From Acanthococcus lagerstroemiae (taxonomy: Eukaryota > Arthropoda > Insecta > Hemiptera > Eriococcidae): a stretch of 64,000 nt of DNA. Both the position numbers and the translations under genes were made by a program. Numbering within the stretch: the stretch's first letter is position 1; every line of letters begins with the position of its first letter. The DNA lies in NCBI GenBank assembly GCA_031841125.1, contig CM063112.1, forward strand, positions 21,292,603-21,356,602, in the 5' to 3' direction. The notes below the pieces were generated by a model, which saw only the letters and a list, made by a program, of their open reading frames with translations, was not told the origin of the DNA and did no database searches. Below, piece by piece: positions 1 to 12,200 of this stretch.

Positions 1-292
1 ACTTACAAGTATAAAAAACGAAGCAAAGCAAACAAAATTCATTGGCAAGGAAAGGAGCGGTTCCAAGTTTTTCGAAAGAAAAATGTAAATTCGGCAATTA
101 AAATATTTCTGTAGATTGATAATACTTTCTAGATTTGATCAACTAATGAAAATTCTGGTGAAACTCGTTTCAGAATCTGGAATTTCCCCAATTATTATCT
201 TCCATTCCCCTACATTCCGCTCAAACCGAGCGTTCGTATCTACCCCAGTAATATTGACTCTATGAATTCAATAGTAGGTAATAGGTATCTAC

Positions 293-1899
293 CTTCAGTG
301 TATATTAAAGACACGTAAGTCCAGTTAAAGTGATCCAGTATGTCGAATAATATGAAAGTATCTGTAAACGTGATCAACGAACGTTCTCTGAGTAGTTTCT
401 CAACATTTGGTTTTGAAGTAAAAGGATCCGTATCCTTTATGTATGGTATTTTCAAAGCATTTAGCAAAGGATACATAACATTGGTAAATCTTGTTTGCGC
501 GGATAGTTCGAATACTCCAATGAGTGGAGGAGATTCATTCATATTCGAAAGACAGCTACCCTAATGGAACAGATGAAAGAAGAAGGTGAACAAAAGGATC
601 AAAGTAAATATAATGAGGGGAAAATGTGAAAATTAGTCCCACATGTGCGACAGTCTCTTCTACTTAACGTTTCACAATTAGACAGATCTCTACCTTTACA
701 CTGCAGGTTCTTATTACAACTTGACATAATGTCGTTGAAATTTAATTTCAAACACGTGGGTAGTCTTAAACTGTAGGACGGTTTTCAAAAATAAAAGCAG
801 TCCTAGTTTGTTCCCGATTGACATGAAGCCGAATGTGAGCGCATTTGTGAACATCACTCAGTAATCACACTACTGCTGAGCGATCACTTCACACACACTA
901 TCTTAAAATGATTAGATGTTCACCACTCACAAAAAATGTGATCGGCCAAAAGTCTCAAAACGGTAGTGGTTTGTGACATGTTGCGTGAGCGCTCACCAAA
1001 TTGTCAATCGGGTTTTTTCTTCTGTTTTCAAGAAATCACACCACTTTTTAAATCAAAGAATCGGGGGGGGGAAGCGATTATGATAATGCTTCGCCATGGT
1101 ATAGACAAAACAATTACTTCAAAATGCGAATTATTAGTTCTCAGGTAGGTATACTCCAGCAACTTCAGTATTTGGTATTCTGCCACAGTCTCGCTGTCAC
1201 AATCGTCGATGATGTAAGCTCCAATGTTGTAATCTTTCGTTGCCCTGAAATGACAAAGGAAACATTAATGCGTCAAAAAAACTTATACTGTATATAGGTA
1301 AACATATAATATGTACATCGGCCTACAATTCCAAACTATTCACTGAAAAAAGGTTCGCGTCAACCCTTTAGTATTAGGTACTTCGTAGAGTGTACTCACC
1401 CATCCGACGACCATCCAAATCCTCTGATTATGGTCCAAAAGTGTTCAATCGCTAGCACACTGTCAAAACTGATTTTGGAACCACATTTCAGAAAATGACT
1501 CGATTTTTCATCAGTGTAGAACTGTTTGTGAATAGGAAAAAGTACAGCAACCATTACGTCTCCAGGTATGCAACCGATTATCTGTTGTTTCTTTTTCAAA
1601 TTAATTTCTGGAACTGAAAAGTTCAACAGATATTCCAGTTGTTCTTTATTTCTTCCACACTGTGCATCCAAGGAGATCTCAGCTTCTACACATTTTTTAT
1701 CGAGGGTCCAATCGTCATAAAAGACCTCATCGTTGCACATCTTTGATCCATCCGGTTCTCCTTCGTCCCCTTCGAATTCTCCGGATCCAGCCATTACTGT
1801 CACTGTTTGAAGGATGCAGCATATTAAACAGGATACGAAGACAGAAACAAAACAATATAAACGTATCCGGAGATGACATTTAAAATCAAAAACGAACAT
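293..1899 (-). CDS. Class C GPCR (mGluR-like), first three coding exons, partial
   Basis: Seen: three exons splice in phase at 1400-1899, 1155-1244 and 293-555. Donors are GTGAGT, GTATAC and GTAGAT, and acceptors end in CAG and TAG. The protein starts MFVFDFKCHLRIRLY, followed by a hydrophobic stretch at about residues 12-36 that suits a signal peptide. Then come an acidic linker, a GDVMVAVLFPIHK segment that matches the first strand of the Venus-flytrap domain of metabotropic glutamate receptors (GD-hhGGLFPVH), a YNIGAYIIDDC segment that matches LGxxIhDTC, and further on LKIPYIKDTDP and FNWTYVSLIYTEG, which match the family's IPQISYAST and W-YVS blocks. Known: this fold is the extracellular ligand-binding domain of class C GPCRs. 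Inferred: a divergent plasma-membrane receptor whose seven-helix part lies beyond the left edge. The residues that bind the glutamate carboxylate are not obvious, so the ligand may differ. The start is the first ATG in frame; a GTG three bases upstream is not used. Confidence 0.7.
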
Positions 1900-3248
1900 C
1901 ACTGCGGTTAGATAAAATACTTCATCTAATTATCCATGCGAGTACGTGAATAACGAATAATATCTAGTTTCGACCTAATAAAATCAAGCCCTGACACGGT
2001 ATTTACATTAAAATGATTAATTAAGCGATACGAAACTTATCCGAGCAGAAAACTTTTCACCGAAAAGCATTTTTATCAGTGCCATATTTAGTTAGTATTT
2101 AAGTACTACACGCCGAATAGGGCAGTATAGGACTAGTGGCGAGATTTTTTTTTCAATTATGATATACAGGCATGCGTTGTCTCGGAAAGAGCCACCGCCC
2201 TCTCATGGCACTACACCTGGCTCGCTTACTATACAACAATTGCGAATCGTTCTCAAGTACTTCTAATTTAACTCATTAAACTACTAATTAGCAGATATCA
2301 GTGCACCATCTTGATAATTACGAAGTGCATATGATCCACGAAAGTGAGGAGGGGGGCTCATATCTTCACTTTTCGCCGCTTATTACTTTGCCCTTTCTCA
2401 GACTTTTGACCTACAGATAATTTCGGAGAGTATACATGGGCTACCAGAAATACTGAGTCTACGTAACACTACCTGTTTCGAGTCTTCTGGAAAAGTATCA
2501 ACGAATACTTCATCTATTCGATAGCTGTTTTGTAGCCTTGGCTGCATGACGATGTCAAGTAAACGGAGCATATTATCGAAAACAAATTCTAAACCGATTA
2601 AACAGTTCAACTTCCTCCGAAAAGAATCGTCAACTCATTCCTTACAGATGTAAAACTGAATTACGTTATTTAATAGGTAATGATAATGAGTAGTTTTGGA
2701 TTACCACTTTATTTCATGATTTATAACAGTGCAGGTACCTACCGTGAAGTACTCATATGTCTCCTCAAATTGTAACTTCACGTTCTCGCTGAAATTTGGG
2801 GTCGCAGTACAGGTACTTCACAATTTTAAATCTTTTGCGAACAGAGGTACGCTCGTGTGGATGTAATATATATTTTTAAAATAGAAATGTACCAACAGAA
2901 ATTTGGCTATACCCCCTCCCACCAGTTAACTCAAAACTATACTATTACGACCCACAGAACCACACACACTATTTCCGCATTCAGTATAATATTTTTACAT
3001 AGCGAATGAAGAATGAATTTCTGTTTTGAAATGGCATTTAAGCATCAGGATGGTCGGACATAGACTACATGAGGGCAAGACACACTACACGAAAAATTCA
3101 ATTAAACACAACTGCCATTCCTTTAACAGATGAGAATAATCATCAATTTCAACATTATATGAAGATTATATTAACAAAATATGATACAAACTGTGTAGGT
3201 ATAAAAAAATAATAACATATTCAACTAAAAGTGACGGGTACTCGCCTT
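1900..3248. other. Intergenic region between receptor and BSDC1
   Basis: No gene is recognised here. On the minus strand an AATAAA hexamer lies at 2708-2713, about 540 nt past the BSDC1 stop, and could be its poly(A) signal. The receptor promoter should lie between about 1900 and 2700, but I see no diagnostic core element. The ORF on the minus strand at 2398-2610 has no recognisable domain and looks like chance. Confidence 0.5.
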
Positions 3249-6200
3249 TTAGGCCATCTCCTCAATATCAAAATCTTTCTCCCAATCGTCAGAACTGCTT
3301 TCTGTGAACATTAGCAATCTATTAAGTAGTCAAATACAAACTGTGGAAAGTATTTCTGACTAAAAAAACAGAAAAAATCTTATTCCATGCCTAGTATTAA
3401 CATTCTTAGAGGAAGTACAAAAAGATGGAAAGCCAATACTCTAGTTTCACTTTAAAACCAGAAAACAGCGAACGTTTTCAAATAACTTTAGGAGGAAGCT
3501 CCCCCCCCCCCCCAATTACATTACCGATTAGATTTTTATCATCATACAAACTTTTTAGGAAAAAAGTAACAACCAAATATTTTGCTCGTCGATCAAAATG
3601 TGAGGCAAACTTTAGAATAAAGTTCATTTAACATCAAGGATGAGCAATACCATTCGATCTTATTATTACTAGATGTAACAACACTGTCAAAATTTGGCTT
3701 CTCATCAGACTAGCGCATATCACGCTGTAAATTGAGCATCCCGCAGAGAGTCCAGTATAAAAATCACAGGAAGGGTAAAGGGAGAGGAAGGCGGATCATC
3801 CCAGTCAGAAAGAAAGAGGATGCACGCCAGAAACTAGAATCAGTGCTAGAGGAAATGAAAGTCGAGGAAAATTTCTACGACAGTATGGTCCAAGCTTTGA
3901 AAAACACGGTTGAAAAGTTTGGAGTGACGAAGGCTAAAGAGAAAACCAGGAATACGCTTTCAAAACAGACTCTCCAGTCAGGAAGAATAACCTTTGGAAA
4001 AATAGAAATAAAACACCATTGGACAAAACTTAGCTAACTAAAATTCAATAATTGGTGAAGAAAAATGATATTAAAAAATATGATTATGAAAAAATTCAAG
4101 TTATTTTGGAAGAAAGTTGGTCCACTAAAAAAGTTAGGCTCGAACTCGGTGGCAGGAGAGACGTTATGCTTAAGCTATAAGATCAGACAGGAAAAGTGAC
4201 TCAAAATCAAGAAGATATTGTAGAATCAGCAACTAGTTTTTACGAGGACTTTCACCGCGAGCGAAACGAGCTAACAAAAATAGCAAAAACTGGAGGGTGA
4301 AAGGAGGAAGGAATCCCGGAAATAATGGAGAGAGAAGTGGAATACGTACTAAATAGACTGAAAAATGACATAGCCCCAGGACCAGACGGAATTGCAAACG
4401 AAATGCTGAAAAGGTTTGGCGATCAGAGAGTGCCCCACCTGGCTAAAATATTTAACAAAATTCTAACCATGAAAATATGTCCAAAACAGTGGAACTTGCC
4501 CGAAATAATATTATTATATAAAAAAGGGGGGAAGGAACTCGTTGAAAATTACAGGCCAATATGGTCAACATCGAACATCTGTAAAGTATTTATGGCAGTA
4601 TGTATAACCATTTGGATTCAAATCATCAGGGGAATGAAAAGGCGGGATTCAGAAAAGGCTTCTCCACTGTAGAGAATATTTTCATTGAGAACCAAATTAT
4701 TGAAAAAACACATGAATATGATGGGGAAATTGAAATGCTTTGCATAGGCTTTCATAAAGCATTTGATTCAGTGGATCATAAATACATATTATATGTTAAA
4801 AGCATTGGAAAATAAGGGAATTGAAAGTGGGTTTATTAAAGTCATACAGAATTGCTATGCAACTTTATGTGCAAGAGCCAGCCTTAAAAGCAAAGGGAGG
4901 GAATTCAAAATTGGGAGGGGGTTCGACAAGGGGATACCGTGTCAACAAACCTCTTCAACTGCATTCTGGAAGAACAGGGTGTCCATTCTCGTTCGAAAAT
5001 GATTTTCCCTGACTTTTCCAGGTTTTCCAGGCCAATTTTTCCAGTTTTCCAGACCCTTCAAATACAAATTACACGGGGGGGTCAAAATTTTTTCGTACAT
5101 CGTGAGCGGCGAATATCGTCAATCACTCCATAAACTTTTTTCTTACTACCGTGTGCTTATGAATCTGTGGCAGAGGGGGTGTAAACATTTAATGATGGAA
5201 ATGAAAACGCGCTCTATAGGGTGCAGCGTGGTGCTATGTCAATTAAAGACTTCATAGATTGTTTCTTTGTGTAACGGCCGGGGGGTTGCTGAAAGATAAA
5301 ATTCGAAAATTGATTTATAGGTCTTCGAGGTTGCTGTATTCGATTTTAGGGGTAATTTTAGGATCCTGTCCCTCCTGGTGCGACCAATGAGGTAGCAAGA
5401 GCGGTAGGACAAGCAACGGTTGACTCAGAATTCACCCTTTCTAATTAAAGCCACTGAATAGGGTAAAAATACAGTTTTATTTATTCAAAGTGTTGCTAAT
5501 CGAAAATAACGTCGTAAAAATTTCTCAACTGTAAAAGCACGGGAGCTTAACTCTGGTCCAGATTAAAAATCGGTAGCGATATTCGAAATCAGCGACACAA
5601 AATCCCCCCTATTTCGATGCTTCGTGCAATTTTTCGCCGGAGAAGCTGAATTCGTATTACGACGGTGTTTGGCAAGGGGTCGGATAAAAATCTGAGGCGA
5701 ATATTCGAAATCAGCGACTCAGAGCTTGGTTGACTATTCTGTCCAAAAAATTGACTTCAGAATCTCGTAAAAATTTGGAACTTGAGGAAAACTAGAGTAA
5801 CTGGAATTAGCCCATCCCTTGTGGAGACTGAATGATTTAGGGTGAGGGAACATAACTATTAAAATGAATTCTGGAACCCAGGTAAAAAAGCTGCAGCATA
5901 TCTAACGACAAATGCTATGAAAGTAATAGGTGGTTAGGATCTGGAAAATTATGGTACCATGGGAGCCGGAAGAGGCTTCAATTTAAGAGTATCGGCAGAC
6001 ACTATAAAAGGTCATACATTTGAATACAATGGACTCTTTCGTAACACGATAATAATTATTATTATGCGGTCTTTAGATTTTTTCACATTTGGTGGATTAA
6101 TCACTATTCCCCAATGACGTATCGTCAGGGGGGCATGTGCCCCCCCCCCCGATATTTTTACATAGTTCTCTAATATTGGCGATTCTTAAAAAATACCTTA

Positions 6201-9200
6201 GTTTTCGACTTTTTCTCCCCTGAAAATCTTATTTTGCCCCCCTCCCCCTTGGAAAAATCCTAGCTGGCCACTGCTCTTCCCCCCAAAATCTCGGAAGTCT
6301 CTTTCATTTATACTTATCTACATTTGCGAAGGAGAGGAGAACCGAAGCAAAACCCGATGGCAGGATGTCACAGAAGGTGAATTCATTGGTTTTTAAATTT
6401 TCGTTTCATTGCGACTTTCTCAAAAAAATCCTTTTTCGCGCCGATTTCCAAATTCTCGCGAAGAGGATGAGATGAAAACACGAAACAGCTGATATTGGGA
6501 GAAGTGTATAGAGATTGGTTCGCGCTTCGTCACATTCAGGAAAAATTATTTTATCTCCTAAAAACAGTGAAATATGCGCACATAATATTCCTCAAAAAAG
6601 GCCAAAATATGTCAAAATATTCCTTCACGTGTAAAATATGCTCAAAATATTCAGTAACGCAGTATGGGTATCAAAATGCAGGACTTTTCGAGCTGAATAA
6701 TTGTGACACCATGTCTATGGTCAAAAATTACAAACACAAAAACTTGGTCCATCACAGATAAAGATATCAACACATGCCACAGATAACATAATTTAGAAAT
6801 ACAACTTCACATCCGCATTCAGATTTGAACCATGAAAAAATGTAGGAGCGCTAATGTACAACCAACCAGTTTCTGTAATTTCATTTCCTATCGAATTTTC
6901 AGATTTTTTTATTGTTTTCCAGCAGAAAAGTAGAAATATTCCCGAAACGTTCTCCAAAATGGCCAAATATTCCCAAAATATGCCCAAAAACCGAGGAAAA
7001 TAATACAAATATGCATTTATATGCTTTTAATAGCAAAATATGTCAAAATATGTCCAATCAAGGTGGGTCCAATTGACTGCATATTATAGTACATGAATTA
7101 TAAAGATATGATGGATATTCTCTACTATATGAATCAATAGGAAAAATATGTCGAAACATAAAATAATTTTCCCTGGTCATATTTTCGTGAAATGGTTCGT
7201 GGAAAGTCACGAAATACGAAATAAGTCAAGTGTATAGCACCCTTAATAGAAAGATGTAGACGCGAAACGAATACCATGAAAATGATTTCATCACACTGGT
7301 GTGGTGAGACGTATGGCGATGCACGCATGCCAAAGTGGCCCCTGAGACACCGCACCTCCGGCACCGGAAACTACCCTTTCGGGCATCGCATCAGTACCGA
7401 GGGGAGATTTCATCACACTAACACACACTCTGTATCTACTACTGCGATGGAGAGGGGGTTGTATTACCCCGCCCTTCTCCTATAAAAGAAAAAAGATAAG
7501 AAAATTACCTGAGTGAAGCGAAGGAAATTCTTTTTATAAGAAATGGAGTAAAATCTATTATAAATACTACAGAATTTCGCAGTCGATTTTTTTTTACAAA
7601 ATTCCCTGACTTTTAGGTGAAAAATGCTGAAAATTCCCTGACTTTTCAGACGGACAAAATTCCCTGACTTTTTCCGGTTTTCAAAAGAATGGACATTCTG
7701 AAGAAGTATTTCGTAATCTGAAGTGGAAAAGAAGGGGGACTAAAAATATATGGAGAATTTCTAATTAATTTAAGGTACGCAAACGATATTATCTCATTTG
7801 CAGAAAATAATAAAAAGTTGAAGAAAATGGCAGAAGAGCTACTGAGGGAATGAAAAAAAGCTGCCTTCAAGCTGAATGGTAGCAAATCAAAAATAATGGG
7901 AAGAGGGGGAAGGAAAAATCTGATAATTGATGGGTAAGAGATAGAAGAGGTAACAGAAATCGAATATCTGCGGGACAGATTATTAGTTTTGAAGAAAGAG
8001 ACAACAAATAAATTATGAAGCGTATTAAAAAGGGGTTGAACAACTTCTGGGCCATAAAATCAATTTTTTGCCGGAATTTCAACACCGCCCTCAAAATGGA
8101 AAAACTAATAAATAGCTCAACGGTACCAGCCCTCAAGTATAGAGCGCAAACCTAGTCCCTTAAACGAAAGCAAATGGTGAAGCTACAAATTACGTTCAGA
8201 TCTATGTTGAAGAAACTTCTAGGACTGCGATGGGTATAGACAAAATCTCAAATGCAAAATTATACGAAATAGTTAGAGGCGGGGATATAGGATATAATGT
8301 CAAACAATAAAGTGGAAATATGTGGGGCATCTGGCGAGGGCGGATAGCAACAGATGGGAAGTAAAAGTACTCAACTGGATACGCTGCAAAATAAAAAGGA
8401 AGATAGGTAGACCAGTATAACTAGATAGAGAGATGAACTCGTCAGAGAACTGAGGCCCCGGGTGGTAAAGATTAGCGCAGGATAAAAGAAAATGGAAAAG
8501 CTACGTGGAGACTTATGCCCAAAAATGGGCGGAGGTACTCACACACACGTTTGGTTGACAATCGGCACAAAATGTGTCTGCCCATTTAAATTCTCCAATC
8601 GCTTTATTTTTCTTTAAATTGATCAGCGCCGCCGCACGTTTTTCGACTGTCGTCGCAACATACGCTTATTTTATTTTTGTAAGTATTTTATAAACGGCCC
8701 ATCCGCCCCTGCAGCGATAAGAACAATACGTCAACCATTTGAGTGGTCAAGCTGCCCCTTTTTTCAATGTCGGGGGGAGGGGGTGAATTCATTTAAAAAC
8801 TCATCCAGCAGTAAGAAGCAGGGTTGCACTGAATAGAGCTTAAAATTACCTATCAAACAGTGGCGTAGCCAAGGGTGGGATTAGGAGGATGAATCCCCAC
8901 CTCCCCTCGAGGTGAGAATTGTTTTATATGCTGGCAGTATTACAGTAAATGCGCAACATGAAATTTAAATCCAGATACATAATTGAAGTTGAAAAGCACA
9001 ACATACTGATGCGTCAATGTAAAAACAGACAGTTCATGTTAGGTGTACCCCCGCCCCCGCCCAAAATGTTGCTGATCCCCCACCACTCGTCAAGATGAAA
9101 TTTTGCATTTCAAGTTTTAACCACTGGGAAAACAGAAAGTACAAAACCTGAATTATTATAATTTCTCCTTGGCGATACTTATTGAAGTTAAACTTAGGTC

Positions 9201-12200
9201 ATCCTGATCATAAAAGTATATAGTACCGACATTCCTAATTTCAAATCGTTATCTTAGAAACAGTATAATAGGCAAATAAGTTCAAAAAGCCTTTCAATCA
9301 CTGACCCCTAACCTTAGAGGAAATGAAGTAAGAATATCATTAATTTTATGATATATTACCGCGATATTATATCGTCCATTTCAAATGATACCTAAAAATA
9401 ATATCAATATGATAATATGAGCATATTTTTTAATATCAGTATCGTGCTATCAATAAGGTAATGTCTGCTACCATGACACATCAGCCACGTTGACACAACC
9501 TTCATAACTTTTTTTCTATTACCGCTCCTGGCGTGAAAAAAATCAACGTAATGTAAAATGGCATGACCCATCATAATATCCATCATTCGCAGAGATCCAT
9601 GGAAAACTTAAAAAAAAAATAAATATTATATACAAAAAAATGGTCATTCTCTTGACCAAAGAAAATTTTTTTCAATTTTAATTTCTCCTGTGGAAAGGCC
9701 GTATGAGAAATACCTAAAGTAAAAATGTTGTAGGTTATCGATTATTCTTTTTCTTTTTTGGTCCTTAAAATCTCTTCAACAAAACTCTAAATTTTGTAGA
9801 AGTTATCTTTTTCTAATAATTTTGACGTTTCAAAGTCTCTTGCTGTTATGTTAAATTTTTTGCTGATGTCCGTAAATTTTATACATTCTCTGAAGGTGTG
9901 GTCTGGTGTGTCTATGGCGCCTTTACATCCCCTACATAGTACAAACACGAAATATCATCCTTCAATTAATTTGAATCGTTTCAAGTATGCGGCAAAATTG
10001 CCGTGATCCGTCAATCGAAAAAATCTTGTTTTTATCCTCTCTTGTATATTAGGTATTAGAGAAATAATCCATCTGCCGCTTGTTGTACCTCCATATCTCT
10101 TCTGCCATATATTTAGGGTTTCCACTTTCGTTTATTTGATTTTATCATTTTAATGTTTACATCGTTGGTCATTTCATATTCAGTTTTAATTGTTTTGATT
10201 TTATTTACCTGAATGATTTGGAGACCTGCAGGTGTGAGACCTGCTATTGCGTTAGTCGATGAATATGAAATTGGTCTGTAAGCTGAGATGCTGCCTAGCA
10301 GAATTAACTCCGTGTTGCTGTTAGTTTTTATATCAGTTCTTCTTAGTCTATCATAGTATACTAAGGAGCCGTAGTTATTGATCGAAAAGTAGCCTTATAT
10401 AGTATTTCTCTTTTATTGTGTCATAACCAAAAATGTTGCTATACACTGATACTATTGTATTGAAGTTCTTTTTCATTTTGTTTATTATACAATTCCATAT
10501 ATTTGTTGAAGTTCGTGTTTTGGTCTATTATTATCCCTAGGTACTTCATATGAGCAGTACATTTAATTTTTTCTTGGCCCAGTTTTATTATCTTTCCATA
10601 TTCTAGGTCACTTTTTTTTTTTGGATTGAAACTCAGGCCTTATTTCTTTACAGTGAAGAAGAATACGGAAATTACACATGGAAGAATTGAACAACCGTGC
10701 GTTTATGAGTTTCTCATGACTGATTATGAAACTTGCACATTTCTTAGAGAGAACCTTCATTGTAGAGAATTTAATGACGAAACTTTATGTACTGATGCCT
10801 TAATAAGCACAAACGTACTTCGCAGTATTATAGGGAAGCACGAAAATAGTGTTTTACTACGTTAAAGTACAGCGGTAGAAAATCATCCAACACTTCGCGA
10901 GCGTTCTCTACTTTCCCGTGGCACTCGCGTGTTTTTCGGTAAAAATCTTTTTTGTACGAAATTTAATAAGGACGACTTTTGTATTGATGCCTTTTTCACA
11001 GAAAGTGGCTCATTTTCGATAAAAATGAAAAATAGGTCGAACATTTTATGAAAATGCCACATTTTCAGCCCACCAGGGAGAAACATAAAGGTTGAGGGCG
11101 AGGGCTTTCGATTATATATCAAGGGGAATCATTCTCAAAATATTCCAACAATAAAACCTTTTCTGACATTTTTTTATTTTTCAAATCGGTATTATTCCTG
11201 GGCTAATACTGAAAGATTCAGTAGTCTTTCCATCTTCCTGTGCAAGATTTCTAACGAACTCACTAAGAACATTAAGAATCATATTCCTCGCGGCCTAATA
11301 CAAGATGACTCACCCCTATCATTAACGGACTGCACGGAAGATACTTCTGATCCACTAGTCCCTGCAGATGTCTGTTTTGCGTCTTTTCCTAAAAACAAAA
11401 ACATAGTATTGAGATAATAGACAAACTGAAACGCAATTACAGTAGTGCCAAACAAAAACTACAGAGCACGTTAACGAACTGTTTAAAATGATTGAGAATA
11501 AAATACCAACGTTCTAAACGTCCTATTATCAAACACCCAAATTAAAACAGTAGTTCTAATAGTCTGATAACATGTCGCCGCGGCCAAGTCGACATGAAAT
11601 GATACATTTTCATAATGTATTACCCGGGGATTCAGCCTTTGTGGAGCTACGTTCGTTTTCGTAATCGCGTAATAGCTGGCCTTGTTCTTCTTCGGACAGC
11701 GAAATGTGGGCTCCGAATGACTCTAGAACCAGAAAAAAGACAAAGAGTAAGATATTTTACACCGCAGAATCACGACTGATACAGGGTCCAAGAGGAGCTC
11801 CGTAAAACTGAAAGTTTTCTTACCAGATTGGGAGAATTGCCTCACCAAGGTGAAGCTTACATAAAAGAATAGGCCTGGCTATGTGCTTACGATCAAATAT
11901 CAAAAAACAGTAATACCTCTTTCCCATTCTAAACTGTCGCATAGCTTCTTTTCGACGCTTTTCCTCCTCTTAAATTCGGCTTCTTCGTCTTCTAGCAAAG
12001 CTTTCCTAAATAAATATCGATTCCAGAAATCACCATGTGAAACCTACACACCGAAACAGAAACCAAATAAGTTGAACTCAACAGCATCTAAAGAAATTTA
12101 AAATGCGTATTAAGAATCTCACTTTCTCAGGCACTAGTTTTTCGTAATTCTCTTTTAGTCTCGAGTTGGACAGTAATAACTTGGTTAACGATTCATTAGA

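Noticed and set aside
10626..10865. 79-codon ORF MKLRPYFFTVKKNTEITHG...
   Set aside because: No start context, family or neighbouring exon signals; lies in a repeat-rich intron.
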